This document shows, piece after piece, positions 7,728-16,847 of a stretch of 64,000 bases of DNA. How positions within the stretch are numbered: the stretch's first letter is position 1; each line of letters opens with the position of its first letter. The DNA comes from JBCBGF01 sp039193455 (GTDB lineage Bacteria; Pseudomonadota; Alphaproteobacteria; Rhodobacterales; Rhodobacteraceae): positions 310,001 to 374,000 of the forward strand of contig JBCCWO010000001.1 of the NCBI GenBank assembly GCA_039193455.1, given 5' to 3'. Under the pieces are notes generated by a model. It was given only the letters and a program-made list of their open reading frames with translations, ran no database searches and was not told the origin of the DNA. The translations under genes were made by a program, and so were the position numbers.

Positions 7728-9904
7728 TGCGCGCCGATCAGCGCGAGCCAGCCGTCTTCGTCCACCGTCTCCACACCCAGCTCCGCCGCTTTCTTCGCCT
7801 TAGAGCCTGCGCCCGGCCCGGCAACTACAAGATCGGTTTTGGCCGAAACCGAGCCCGACACTTTGGCCCCCAGCGCCTCGGCGCGGGCCTTGGCCTCCGC
7901 ACGGGTCATCTTTTCAAGCGTGCCTGTGAAGACAACGGTTTTCCCGGCGACCGGGCTTTCCACGTTGCCGCGCTGGACGGCATCCTGAATGTCGAGTTCC
8001 GCGGCCAGCCTGACGACGGATGCACGCTCCGCCGCTTGTTGTAGGGTCGTGATCACCGACGCGGCCATGACATGGCCCACGCCATCTACCGCGATCAGAT
8101 CATCCCACACCGGGCCTGCGCCAATCTCGGCCGCGTCCATCGCGGCCATGAAGGCGGTCCATGATCCGTAATGCCCGGCAAGCAACGCGGCGGCGGATTC
8201 GCCGACATGGCGAATGCCCAGGCCGAAGATCACACGATTGAGGGCGATGGTCCTGCGCTGGTCGATCGCGTCGAAAAGGTTGTCGGCGGATTTCTCGCCC
8301 CAGCCTTCACGGTTCTTCAGCTGGCTGAGGTTTCCCGGACCGTAGCGGGCCTTTAGCGTAAAGATATCAGCGGGTTCCGCGATCCAGCCATCGCGGTAGA
8401 ATTGCTCGACCTGTTTTGCGCCCAGCCCTTCGATGTCAAAGGCCGCGCGGCCGACGAAATGCTTCAGTTTCTCAACCGCTTGCGCGGGACAGATTATCCC
8501 GCCGGTACAGCGGCGCACAGCGTCGCCTTCTTCGCGCACGGCATCCGATCCGCATTCGGGGCACAGGGTCGGGAAGGCGTAGGGTTCGGCAGTGGCGGGA
8601 CGTTTCGACAGGTCGACATCGGCAATTTTGGGGATGACATCCCCGGCGCGGTAGACCTGGACCCAATCGCCCACGCGGATATCGCGCCCGTCGCGGATTG
8701 GGGCGCCATTCGCGTCGCGCCCGGCAATGTAATCCTCGTTATGCAGCGTTACGTTCGAGACGACGACCCCGCCGACGCTCACCGGGCTGAGGCGCGCCAC
8801 CGGGCTCAGCGCACCGGTACGACCGACCTGAATGTCGATCGCCTCAAGCCGTGTCCAGGCAAGCTCGGCTGGGAATTTGTGGGCAATCGCCCATCGTGGG
8901 GTGGTGGAGCGAAAGCCCAGACGGCCCTGCAACGCCAGATCGTCAACTTTATAGACGACCCCGTCGATGTCATATCCCAGCGTGGCACGCTGTTCTTCGA
9001 TTTTCCGGTAATGGGCGATCATCGCCTCGGCGCCGACGCATCGCTCGGTCAGGGGGTTGGTCGAAAACCCCAGATCTTTCAACCGGGCAATGGCGCCCGC
9101 CTGCGTATCGGCCAGGGGTTCGCTCAGAACGCCCCAGGCGTAGGCGAAGAAACGCAGTGGGCGGGTGCGCGTGATCGACGGATCGAGCTGGCGGAGTGAG
9201 CCCGCGGCGGCATTGCGGGGGTTGGCAAAGGTCTTTGCGCCTGCGTCGGCCTGGCGGGTATTCAGCGCATCAAAGTCCGCGTGGCTCATATAGACCTCGC
9301 CACGCACCTCCAGGATCTCGGGCGCATTGGCCAGTGTTTGGGGGATATCGTCAATCGTGCGCGCATTCGCGGTCACGTTCTCGCCCACTTCACCGTCACC
9401 GCGCGTGGCCGCCTGGACGAGGATGCCGTTTTCATAGCGCAGGGACAGGGACAGGCCATCGATCTTGGGCTCTGCCGTGTAGGCGAGTGTCTGATCCTCC
9501 ATACCGAGATAGCGGCGGATGGAGCGGTCGAAATCTGCCACGTCTTCGTCGGTAAAGGCGTTGCCGAGCGAAAGCATGCGTTGCGCATGCTCGACCTTTG
9601 CAAAGCCGTCGGCCACCGGTGCGCCCACTTGGTCAGAGGGGCTGTCAGGGCGTTTCAGATCGGGGAACCGCGCTTCGATGGCGGCGTTGCGCCCCTTGAG
9701 CCGATCATATTCGGCATCGCTGAGCGTCGGGGCGTCCGCGGTATGGTAATCGCGGTTGGCCGCTGCGAGAGTATTCGCGAGTGCCGCAAGCTCAGCTTTT
9801 GCGTCGGCCTCAGACAAGTCCTCGACCGCAGTGTCGCGCGTCGCCGTGGCGGTCGTTACGGCGCCTTCGGTCTTTGCCGTTTCTTGCGACCGCCCCTGTG
9901 CCAT
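7724..9904 (-). CDS. ligA: NAD-dependent DNA ligase LigA
   Basis: Seals nicks in replication and repair using NAD. 726 residues. Adenylation motif KIDG with Lys147 (EPKIDGLSLS), OB domain, a four-cysteine zinc finger (CPECG...RRC...IICPAQ) near residues 445-475, helix-hairpin-helix repeats, and a C-terminal BRCT domain (GKTVVFTGTLEKM to the end). The first 30 residues are a low-complexity extension (TATATRDTAVEDLSE) not needed for the fold; a later start is conceivable. In relatives ligA lies beside ctrA, and here it still adjoins the ctrA 3' fragment, which helps to prove the ctrA disruption. Confidence 0.97.
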   Translation of the reverse strand: MAQGRSQETAKTEGAVTTATATRDTAVEDLSEADAKAELAALANTLAAANRDYHTADAPTLSDAEYDRLKGRNAAIEARFPDLKRPDSPSDQVGAPVADGFAKVEHAQRMLSLGNAFTDEDVADFDRSIRRYLGMEDQTLAYTAEPKIDGLSLSLRYENGILVQAATRGDGEVGENVTANARTIDDIPQTLANAPEILEVRGEVYMSHADFDALNTRQADAGAKTFANPRNAAAGSLRQLDPSITRTRPLRFFAYAWGVLSEPLADTQAGAIARLKDLGFSTNPLTERCVGAEAMIAHYRKIEEQRATLGYDIDGVVYKVDDLALQGRLGFRSTTPRWAIAHKFPAELAWTRLEAIDIQVGRTGALSPVARLSPVSVGGVVVSNVTLHNEDYIAGRDANGAPIRDGRDIRVGDWVQVYRAGDVIPKIADVDLSKRPATAEPYAFPTLCPECGSDAVREEGDAVRRCTGGIICPAQAVEKLKHFVGRAAFDIEGLGAKQVEQFYRDGWIAEPADIFTLKARYGPGNLSQLKNREGWGEKSADNLFDAIDQRRTIALNRVIFGLGIRHVGESAAALLAGHYGSWTAFMAAMDAAEIGAGPVWDDLIAVDGVGHVMAASVITTLQQAAERASVVRLAAELDIQDAVQRGNVESPVAGKTVVFTGTLEKMTRAEAKARAEALGAKVSGSVSAKTDLVVAGPGAGSKAKKAAELGVETVDEDGWLALIGAQ

Positions 9905-10013
9905 TGCCGCCCCCCAATCTCGCGCCGACTAGCGCAAGTGTTAGGAGGCTGGGGCCATAACGTCCAGCGCCGGGTGCATGATGCTGCGCGGGCGTATCCG
10001 GGGCAAGACGCCC

Positions 10014-10211
10014 TCAGGCGCCGACGGCGATCGGCGGCTCTTCCATGGCCGGTTCAGGGTCGCGCAGTACGTAGCCGCGGCCCCAAACTGTCTCAACATA
10101 ATTGTCGCCGCCTGTGGCCTGACCGAGTTTCTTGCGCAACTTACAGATGAATACGTCGATGATCTTGAGCTCCGGCTCATCCATCCCGCCGTAGAGATGA
10201 TTGAGGATCAC
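10014..10211 (-). pseudogene. ctrA: ctrA, 3' fragment (end of the DNA-binding domain)
   Basis: Encodes LNHLYGGMDEPELKIIDVF, then ICKLRKKLGQATGGDNYVET and VWGRGYVLRD: the recognition helix and wing of the OmpR-type DNA-binding domain of the cell-cycle regulator CtrA. Nothing of the receiver domain is attached. The matching 5' part is at 30527-31063 on the same strand, ending in the same codons (MFLKH). Homology stops at the TCCTCAA core (10201-10207). A GTG at 10211 could in principle start a 65-residue peptide, but there is no native promoter or ribosome binding site. A dead fragment. Confidence 0.93.
10195..10207. repeat. Left end repeat of the ctrA island
   Basis: On the minus strand the left boundary reads GATCCTCAATCATCTCTAC and the right boundary GTTCCTCAAACATGTCTAG: 15 of 19 positions agree. 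The seven bases TCCTCAA (10201-10207) are identical and are flanked on the left copy by true ctrA codons (LNHLYGG). The size suits the overlap region of a tyrosine recombinase. Confidence 0.6.
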
Positions 10212-10280
10212 GCATAGTATAACACCCGGAGATCACGGGAGCTTAAAAACAAGGGCTTTCACAAGACTTTGGGCCTGATT

Positions 10281-10296
10281 TGATCTCCTGAGATCA
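10281..10296. promoter_or_regulatory. Palindromic operator candidate before the small-ORF operon
   Basis: TGATCTC-CT-GAGATCA is a perfect 7+7 inverted repeat. A further half-site GAGATCA occurs at 10229-10235. It lies 52 bp upstream of the first small ORF. The spacing and symmetry suit a dimeric repressor such as a phage or plasmid CI-like protein; no such repressor gene is in the window. Confidence 0.5.
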
Positions 10297-10347
10297 CTAC
10301 AGATCAAAGACTTTCCTACAAAAAACCATTGCAAAAGGAGTACACCT

Positions 10348-10506
10348 ATGATCGGTGTTTTCGTTTTCGCTGGCCTGCTCGCAGCGGTCGCTCGTCTCCT
10401 GCGGACCAAGACCAAGGCTCGGGCCGGTGTCCCTGTTAGCGACGCAATTCTGACTAGGGATGCCCAACAATCCGCGCAATCCAACGGTATGAGGCGCCAC
10501 AAATGA
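10348..10506 (+). CDS. Small protein with N-terminal membrane anchor, island left end
   Basis: 52 residues: MIGVFVFAGLLAAVARLLR gives one hydrophobic helix followed by a basic, then polar tail. The start has a strong ribosome binding site (AAAAGGAG, seven bases before the ATG). Its stop overlaps the next start (ATGA), so translation is coupled. No family recognised. First of a run of tightly overlapping short genes resembling phage or plasmid accessory operons. Confidence 0.55.
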   Translation: MIGVFVFAGLLAAVARLLRTKTKARAGVPVSDAILTRDAQQSAQSNGMRRHK

Positions 10507-10736
10507 CTTTTCTAGACCCTGACATCGCCCTGAGCCACGTCGCACGAAATTACCTTGGCGTGCAACTCGACCGCAACGATGCCGAGAGGATGCAGCGGCC
10601 CGGCGTCTGGGCAATGCACCGCCTGCTTGCGTCCCGACTGGATGCCATCGTCCAGACGTGGGCCGAAGTGCGCGACCTGAAATGGGTCAACGCGCTGGAC
10701 GAATTGAATGCACACGTCTCGAAAGGAGCGCACTGA
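10503..10736 (+). CDS. Small hypothetical protein, coupled to its neighbours
   Basis: 77 residues, soluble and mostly helical by composition (VWAMHRLLASRLDAIVQTW). Start overlaps the preceding stop by 4 bp and its stop overlaps the next start (TGATG). Codon use is GC-rich at third positions, supporting expression. Not recognised. Confidence 0.55.
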   Translation: MTFLDPDIALSHVARNYLGVQLDRNDAERMQRPGVWAMHRLLASRLDAIVQTWAEVRDLKWVNALDELNAHVSKGAH

Positions 10737-10942
10737 TGGAACTGATTGTCTCTCTCTTTGTCTTCGGCGTGATGATATACGTTGTCTTTGTCGCGCCCGG
10801 GCAGATGGCCGCTGAGCGCGGCCGTTCAGTCGGGGGCTGGATAATTCTGAGCCTCTTCTTCCCGGTCGGCACACTGATCGCCCTCGCCGTGCTCGGCGAT
10901 ACACACGAGCGTTACGAACAGCGGAAGCGGGAGGGCGAGTGA
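10736..10942 (+). CDS. Small two-span membrane protein
   Basis: 68 residues with two hydrophobic helices (LIVSLFVFGVMIYVVFVAP at 3-21 and GGWIILSLFFPVGTLIALAV at 33-52) and a charged tail (THERYEQRKREGE). Ribosome binding site GAAAGGAG lies just before the ATG at 10736; the same frame extends further upstream but that part overlaps the preceding gene. No family recognised. The alternation of loop charges suggests both ends face the same side of the membrane. Confidence 0.6.
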   Translation: MELIVSLFVFGVMIYVVFVAPGQMAAERGRSVGGWIILSLFFPVGTLIALAVLGDTHERYEQRKREGE

Positions 10943-11061
10943 TGGCTGTTCGGTTCCCTGATCAGAGCGAGTGGATGACGACCGCGATGCGGATCGTCGA
11001 CGGTCTGTTGAGCCGGGGGGCGTGGATGGCCGTCCGTGTGGAGGTGATCGTGATTTTTCAT
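10912..11061 (-). CDS. Possible His-rich 49-residue peptide (alternative reading of this stretch)
   Basis: Begins MKNHDHLHTDGHPRPP with AAAGGA eight bases before the ATG, a good ribosome binding site, and carries eight histidines. It lies antisense to a fourth short plus-strand ORF (10942-11085, 47 residues, TGATG-coupled to the previous gene). Only one of the two is likely to be real and the sequence does not decide which. Confidence 0.25.
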   Translation of the reverse strand: MKNHDHLHTDGHPRPPAQQTVDDPHRGRHPLALIREPNSHHSPSRFRCS

Positions 11062-11085
11062 GGCAATGTTCCTTTGCTTGGGTGA

Positions 11086-11732
11086 TGGCGGAACGCCTGT
11101 CTTGGCGCACCGCCGGGAGGATGTTTTGGATGGGCGAGCCCTCAATCGTCGAACGACGCAGCACCTTTGACCATGGCCGTGGGGCATGCGTTGCGCGCAA
11201 ATTCGCGCGGGCTGAGTGATGTGCCGTCCCGGGCATCGTGGCCGGCAGAACCAGCAGGCCCGCGAGAGGCGCCGCCGCGATGGCGATTAGGATCAGGCTC
11301 CTCGTATCCCGAATTCAACTGCAAAGAACCTGTGGGGACCGCCATCGCCTTGATGCAACGCCAGTCTCTGGGCTGTAGTTGTGTCGTTGTTCATGCGAAA
11401 CGACTTTCCTGTTCGGGGAAATGCCTGCTGTCCTTTGCTGACGCCGACTCTGTCTCGAATTGCAGACGTTAGAATCGATCGCAGACCAAGTACGCATGTA
11501 GAGGCTATAGCGCGATGGCCATGTTTACGAAGCGCTCCCATCCGACATCTAGGCAGCAATGATCTGGGCGGGTGCGATAGTTGGTCCTGTCGTCCCGTTG
11601 GTGTTTTCAACTGATGTTTGGCTGATCAACAGTCGCTGGTCTGGAGCGACCGATATCCAGCAGTGTGATCGATACAAATGCCACCGGTTGATCGCACGTC
11701 GGCGGGTGTTTGGGGCAACCTATCCAAATCGC
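11086..11732. other. Gene-poor stretch
   Basis: No convincing gene. Short plus-strand frames continue the TGATG chain (to 11219 and 11290) but become Arg-rich and look like noise. On the minus strand a hydrophobic run (LILIAIAAAPLAGLLVLPA, about 11240-11297) follows a GAGGAG sequence but lacks a usable start codon, so it may be the remnant of an exported protein. The far end probably holds the 3' UTR of the RND gene. Confidence 0.5.
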
Positions 11733-14700
11733 TCAGATCGGTTGGTCCGACGGGGAGAGTTGTTTAGACAGTCCTACCGAACGTCCGCCTCGGAAAAACA
11801 GGTCATAAAGTAACGGGGCCGCGATGAGCGTCAGGATCGACGCAAAGGCCAGGCCGCCCATGATGGTCACCGCCATCGACACGAAGAAGGCATCGGACAA
11901 AAGCGGGATCATGCCGAGGATAGTCGTGCTGGCAGCCAGTAGAACAGGTCTGAGGCGCGAGGTGGAGGCGCTGACGATCGCCGCGCGCAAGGGCCCGCCC
12001 TCGGCTTTTTCGAGGTCGATTTCCTCGACCAGTACAATGCCGTTCTTGATAAGCATGCCGGAAAGGCTGAGAAGACCGAGGAGCGCTGTGAAGGTGAATG
12101 GCAGCCCTGATCCGAGGAGCGCAAGCACAACACCGTTGACCGACATGGGAACCAGTAGCCAAATGATGAACGGTTGCCGCACGGCGTTGAAGAGGAGAAC
12201 GGATATCAGAACCATGATGAGCCCTGCTATGGGCAATTGCGCGCCCAAGCTCTCGTTTGCTTGCGTGGCTTCTTCGTACTCTCCGCCCCACTCCATCCGA
12301 TAGCCCGGTGGAAGAGCAATTGCTTCGACGGAGGCGCGGATTTCGGCCAGCACTTCGGTCGCCGTCCGATCCGGTGGGATCGAGGCACCCACGGTGATCG
12401 TCGGCAACCTGTCGCGCCGCATGATTAGGGTATCCTGCGCCTCGAGGCTGAAGCCGTCCACGACCTGTTCAAGTGGCAGCAAGGTCTCGCCGTCTTGCGC
12501 CACGACTACCTGATCGAGCAATCCGACATCGGACGAAGGATCGATCCGCAGGATTATGGGAATAGAGCGCTCGTGCTCGCGATAGGTGCCTGTGACTTCG
12601 CCCTCAGTGGTGAGGCGCAGAATCTGCGCGACAACCTCGCGGCTGATTCCGGCAACCTGCGCGCGCTCGGTATCGTAGTTGGGCATGAGTACCATCTCCT
12701 GCTCGCGCCAATCGATCCGGGCGCTAAGGATGTTAGGTGAAGCAGACTGCATGACGTGCATGGCTACATCTGCCAGGTCCCGCAGGACGGCGCGATCGCT
12801 GCCGGAAAAGCGCACAGCGATCGGGCTACCTCCACCCGGGCCGAAAACGACACGCTCGGTGCGAAACTCTGCTTCGGGGATCCTCGCTGCGGCGAAAGCT
12901 TCGAGCTCGGCTTGCAGGTTCGGAATCACCTCAAGATTGGGGGTGCGGACGATCAGGTGGCCATATCCGGGGTTCGGCGGCTCGGACGCGTACGTCAGCA
13001 GGAAACGTGACGCGCCCTGGCCGATGAAACCCGCCACCGACACCACGTCGTCCCGCCCCATCAGGAACTCTTCAAGCATGGCATTGCGCTGCTCCGTCCG
13101 AGAAATCGGGGTCCCTTGCCGCAGGGTCAGGTGCGTGAGAAAGATTGGCGTATTGGAGCTGGGAAAGAACTGTTGTTTGACTTCGGCGAACCCGGCATAG
13201 CAGGCGACGGTCACGGCGACGAGAAAGACGAGCACCAGCCACCGTGCCCGCAGCGCACTGCGCAGAAGAGCCGCATAGCCCCGGAAGATCAGCCCTCCGT
13301 AGGCGCCCCCGGCGTTTTCCGACCCTTGCCGAAAAACGTAGTGGCCCAAAAGCGGCGTCACGGTGAGCGCGAGCGCCCAGGACAGCAGCAGTGAGATCGC
13401 GATCACAGCAAAAAGTGAGAACAGAAACTCGCCGGTCGAATCTGGTGACAGACCGATGCCGGCAAAGGCCATGATCCCAATCGCCGTTGCCCCCAGCAGC
13501 GGGATCTGAGTCTTCCCCGCCGTTTCCGCCGCGGCCTGGCGCGAAGACTTACCTCGCTGCATCGTGACCTGCATGCCTTCGGCGACCACGATAGCGTTGT
13601 CCACCAGCATGCCCATTGCGATGATAAGCGCGCCAAGCGAAATGCGCTCCATCTCGATCCCGAAAACCGACATCAACAGAAGCGTGCCGAACACCGTCAG
13701 AAGCAGGGTCGAACCGACGACAAATGCGGCGCGGGGCCCCATGAATATACCGAGAACAACCACCACAATCGCGAGTGACATCGCCAGGTTGACCAGGAAC
13801 CCGTTCGAGGACTCGTCGACCACGACGTGTTGCTGATAGATGGGGTGAAGCTCCACGCCATATGGAATATCTTCCAGAAGCTCACCGAGACGCGCATCGA
13901 CACGTTCGCCGACCTCGACGATGTTCTCGTCACTCAGACCCGCCACCCCGAGCGTGAAAGCCTCTTGCCCGTTGAAGCGGATCATCTGGTCCGGGTTGTC
14001 GATCCGCCCGCGACTGACCCGAGCAATATCCGTCAGGTTGATCGTCCTGCCGCCGACACCGATCGTCAGCGATGCGATCTCAGTCACCGTATCGGAGCCA
14101 TCGGGAGACTGAATACGCGTCCGCAGGCCATCCGCGAAATCGACCGAGCCGGACGGCGTGATCGTATCTGCGGTGGAAATGGCCCGAAGGATTGTTTGCG
14201 CATGAACTTCGAGGTTCGACGAAATGGAGAGATGTGGCTCGATGAAGATCGCTTCGCTCGGGAGCCCTGCGACATCAACATCCGCGACCCCATCGATGGC
14301 GAGCAGTTCCCGGCGCAAGAAAGTCGCCAGCTCGTGTGTCTCGGCATCAGTCAGACCGGGGGATGTCACTGCGAAGAAGATCCCGAACACGTCGCCAAAG
14401 CCGTCGTCGACAAACGGCGCACCGACGCCGGCGGGGAGATCGGCGCGGACGTTGGCGATCCGCTCTCGCAATTCGGTCCAGACCCTGGGGAGATCACTAC
14501 CATTGATCTTGTCTTCAACGTGTACGTCAATGCGCGACAGGCCGGGACGGTTGCTCGAAGCTACCCGGCTGACCTCCGCCATGCGTTGGATCGCCGCTTC
14601 CAGCGGCTCCGAGACTTCGATGGCGACCTGCGCGGCGGGCGCGCCGGGGTACTCCGTGATCACGACCGCCTGTTTGATGGTAAAGGCAGGATCCTCGAGA

Positions 14701-14816
14701 CGTCCCAGCGAGGCAAACCCCCATAGGCCTCCGAAGAGACAAATCAGAATAAGCACCCAAGTCATGATCGGCCGTTCGATTGAGGCCCGGGCGACGGAAA
14801 AACCGGAGTTACTCAT
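11733..14816 (-). CDS. RND efflux pump, inner-membrane permease subunit
   Basis: Proton-driven exporter of the AcrB/MexF superfamily (HAE1-like), 1027 residues, full length. N terminus ARASIERPIMTWVLILICL with the first membrane helix, the large periplasmic loop, then transmembrane block GALIIAMGMLVDNAIVVAEG (residues about 395-415), second periplasmic loop, and C-terminal block LSLSGMLIKNGIVLVEEID. Its ATG overlaps the stop of the adaptor gene by 4 bp. No outer-membrane channel or dedicated regulator is adjacent. Substrate cannot be told from sequence. Confidence 0.94.
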   Translation of the reverse strand: MSNSGFSVARASIERPIMTWVLILICLFGGLWGFASLGRLEDPAFTIKQAVVITEYPGAPAAQVAIEVSEPLEAAIQRMAEVSRVASSNRPGLSRIDVHVEDKINGSDLPRVWTELRERIANVRADLPAGVGAPFVDDGFGDVFGIFFAVTSPGLTDAETHELATFLRRELLAIDGVADVDVAGLPSEAIFIEPHLSISSNLEVHAQTILRAISTADTITPSGSVDFADGLRTRIQSPDGSDTVTEIASLTIGVGGRTINLTDIARVSRGRIDNPDQMIRFNGQEAFTLGVAGLSDENIVEVGERVDARLGELLEDIPYGVELHPIYQQHVVVDESSNGFLVNLAMSLAIVVVVLGIFMGPRAAFVVGSTLLLTVFGTLLLMSVFGIEMERISLGALIIAMGMLVDNAIVVAEGMQVTMQRGKSSRQAAAETAGKTQIPLLGATAIGIMAFAGIGLSPDSTGEFLFSLFAVIAISLLLSWALALTVTPLLGHYVFRQGSENAGGAYGGLIFRGYAALLRSALRARWLVLVFLVAVTVACYAGFAEVKQQFFPSSNTPIFLTHLTLRQGTPISRTEQRNAMLEEFLMGRDDVVSVAGFIGQGASRFLLTYASEPPNPGYGHLIVRTPNLEVIPNLQAELEAFAAARIPEAEFRTERVVFGPGGGSPIAVRFSGSDRAVLRDLADVAMHVMQSASPNILSARIDWREQEMVLMPNYDTERAQVAGISREVVAQILRLTTEGEVTGTYREHERSIPIILRIDPSSDVGLLDQVVVAQDGETLLPLEQVVDGFSLEAQDTLIMRRDRLPTITVGASIPPDRTATEVLAEIRASVEAIALPPGYRMEWGGEYEEATQANESLGAQLPIAGLIMVLISVLLFNAVRQPFIIWLLVPMSVNGVVLALLGSGLPFTFTALLGLLSLSGMLIKNGIVLVEEIDLEKAEGGPLRAAIVSASTSRLRPVLLAASTTILGMIPLLSDAFFVSMAVTIMGGLAFASILTLIAAPLLYDLFFRGGRSVGLSKQLSPSDQPI

Positions 14817-15964
14817 CTTGCAAAGCCTTCAAAGCGGCGCACACGTAATCCGTCTTCAAGCAGATGTGCGCCCATGCGCACAATCTCATCTCCAGGTCTA
14901 AGGCCATCGCTAACACGCAAGACGCCATCACGATCCGCCTCGACCGTGATCGGTAACTCTTCAAGCTGCCCGACGGCTTCTGTCGTGTTGTTGAAGCGCA
15001 TTACGGTCATCCTGCCGTCAACTCCAATCCGCAGTGCCGATGCGGGAATGCGCATCGCTGCATCGCCCTCAACCGCTGTCGCCAAGACAATGACGGAGCT
15101 GCCCGGCAATGGATTGACGCCGTCGCGGCCGGTTAGCGCCAATGTCATCCTGAAGCTCTGACCCAGTGCGGATGCTTCGGCGTCGAACTCCCGGACGACC
15201 AGTGGGTAGGTCCGGACATCATTTGGAAAACGTGCCCTAAACTGCACATGTTCGCTGTTGCTGGCCTGTGGGAACAGAATCTCAGGGACATCTATCTCGA
15301 TCCGCAACTCTGACATATCGTGCAAACGAACGATCGGCGTGCCCGGCCCGACCGTAGAGAAGTTTGCGAGCGTGCGGCTGGCAACAAGCGCGTTGAATGG
15401 TGCCGAGAGTGTGGAATTTTGCAGATCAAGCTCTGCCTGTTGCAAGGCCAGACGCGCGATCTCGACTTGCGTTTCGATGTCCAGTAGCTCAGCTTCGCTC
15501 ACGGACGAACTGAGCTGGCGCATGCGTTGAAAGGTCCGTTGCGCCTGGTTCAGATCCAGCTGAGCCGCCCGAAAGCTCAACTCGAAAGGCGCCACATCAA
15601 GCCGGGCGATGAGATTTCCTCTTGGGATCACCTCACCCTCCTGAGCAGGAAACTCGACGATCTGTCCGCCGACTTGGAACCCCAGATCAACCGATTGCCG
15701 TGCGACGACGTTGCCAAAAAACTGGCGCGTGGTACCAACGCTGTCCGTAGACATTGTCATCAGTACAACGGGACGAAGAGAACCTTCGTCCGCCGCCGCA
15801 ATTCTCGGCACGCAAAGCCCCAACGTAAGAGCCGCCAGCAGGCATGCCAGAAGGTTATGGAAAGCCCTTGGATGCAAGAAGGATTGAGGCGAATTGCAAA
15901 TGGCGAAAGCGACGCTCCATCCTGCAATGCCTATCGACCACGCTATGCTATGCGATTTTCTCAT
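14813..15964 (-). CDS. RND efflux periplasmic adaptor (membrane fusion protein)
   Basis: 383 residues, HlyD/AcrA-type adaptor that joins the permease to an outer-membrane channel. The chosen ATG at 15964 follows GAGAG; an upstream ATG (16021) adds 19 unlikely residues. N-terminal hydrophobic segment/signal (LLACLLAALTLGLCVPRIAAA), then the split lipoyl half-motif GFQVGGQIVEFPAQEGEVI, an alpha-hairpin (residues about 145-205), the second lipoyl half (STLSAPFNALVASRTL), and the beta-barrel domain. The long N terminus before the cleavage point (about 55 residues) is unusual, so the true start may be further in. Operon with the permease. Confidence 0.9.
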   Translation of the reverse strand: MRKSHSIAWSIGIAGWSVAFAICNSPQSFLHPRAFHNLLACLLAALTLGLCVPRIAAADEGSLRPVVLMTMSTDSVGTTRQFFGNVVARQSVDLGFQVGGQIVEFPAQEGEVIPRGNLIARLDVAPFELSFRAAQLDLNQAQRTFQRMRQLSSSVSEAELLDIETQVEIARLALQQAELDLQNSTLSAPFNALVASRTLANFSTVGPGTPIVRLHDMSELRIEIDVPEILFPQASNSEHVQFRARFPNDVRTYPLVVREFDAEASALGQSFRMTLALTGRDGVNPLPGSSVIVLATAVEGDAAMRIPASALRIGVDGRMTVMRFNNTTEAVGQLEELPITVEADRDGVLRVSDGLRPGDEIVRMGAHLLEDGLRVRRFEGFAR

Positions 15965-16201
15965 CCGATCTCTCGTACATTTCCGTGCTCTGACGGGAGG
16001 GCCGAGCAAACTAACCGACATGCGAATTGGGTTGCCGGACTTCCGTCCAAGACGCGACCTTGCCGCCTAATGCAAAATGAAAGCGCATAGCCGCAGGCAT
16101 AAAGGCGCTGCGACGCCAATGGTCAGTCTCGGATCGCGAATGGTCGGTTGGCAATCAAGCCGTCGCCGCGGACACTCGCACTGGCGCCTAGGGGCAGCTC
16201 C

Positions 16202-16834
16202 TCAGTCCGTGCGCGCCACGGCATTGGCCAACGCAAGATCGTAAAGCGACCGTTCGTGAAGGGGACCCGGCACGGTACCAATCCTAAAAAACCCAGCGCG
16301 CCGCAACATTTGTCTTGCGGCGTGATTTGGTTGATCAACCGCCGCGCAAAGCTTGTCGAGGCCAAGTGTCTTACGACCATACAAGGCGAGCGCGGCAAGC
16401 GCTTTGGTCGCAAGACCACGCCCCAGATACTGCGGTTCCAGAGCGACGTAAGCAATGCAAGTTTTTTCGGTAGCGGGCCGGGTCGTGTTCTCGACCTGAC
16501 CAGGCTCCAGTGCCGCAAGACCCGCTGTCTGGGTGCATTCGTTGCCGATGATCCATAGGCCAAGACCTTGAGCCCTCAGATCCGCGTTCTGGTCCAGCAG
16601 TGACACAACATCCCCGCTCGAAAGCAACCTACCGTCGCTCAGGTAGCGACGGACATGTAAGTACCTCAGAATGCGCAAAACATCTTCGAAATCGTGTTTA
16701 CCTGCAGGACGCAGATAGCCGCCTGCGAATGTCAGATTGTGCGGCCTGCGGCGTTCAAAACCCGCGCTACACTCCATAGGACCCGCCTGCGGAGGCGATT
16801 TCTTGAGGTCCTGTCTGAAAGGTGACGCCACCAT
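16202..16834 (-). CDS. GNAT-family N-acetyltransferase
   Basis: About 210 residues. The acetyl-CoA motif reads YLGRGLATKALAALALYGRK (the R/Q-x-x-G-x-G/A pattern), followed by LGLDKLCAAVDQPNHAARQM and RRAGF, typical of RimJ/RimL-like enzymes that acetylate protein N termini or small amines. Start uncertain: ATG at 16834 gives no upstream overlap; ATG at 16777 (MECSAGFERR) removes 19 residues; neither has a strong ribosome binding site. It lies 14 bp downstream of the peroxiredoxin and is probably co-transcribed. Confidence 0.82.
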   Translation of the reverse strand: MVASPFRQDLKKSPPQAGPMECSAGFERRRPHNLTFAGGYLRPAGKHDFEDVLRILRYLHVRRYLSDGRLLSSGDVVSLLDQNADLRAQGLGLWIIGNECTQTAGLAALEPGQVENTTRPATEKTCIAYVALEPQYLGRGLATKALAALALYGRKTLGLDKLCAAVDQPNHAARQMLRRAGFFRIGTVPGPLHERSLYDLALANAVARTD

Positions 16835-16847
16835 CGTGCAGGCCCGG

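Noticed and set aside
9281..10150. Open frame of 289 codons on the plus strand
   Set aside because: Shadow of ligA and the ctrA fragment; low-complexity Arg/His product.
11085..11290. Continuation of the TGATG ORF chain (44 and 23 codons)
   Set aside because: Arg-rich, no ribosome binding sites; the overlaps probably arise by chance.
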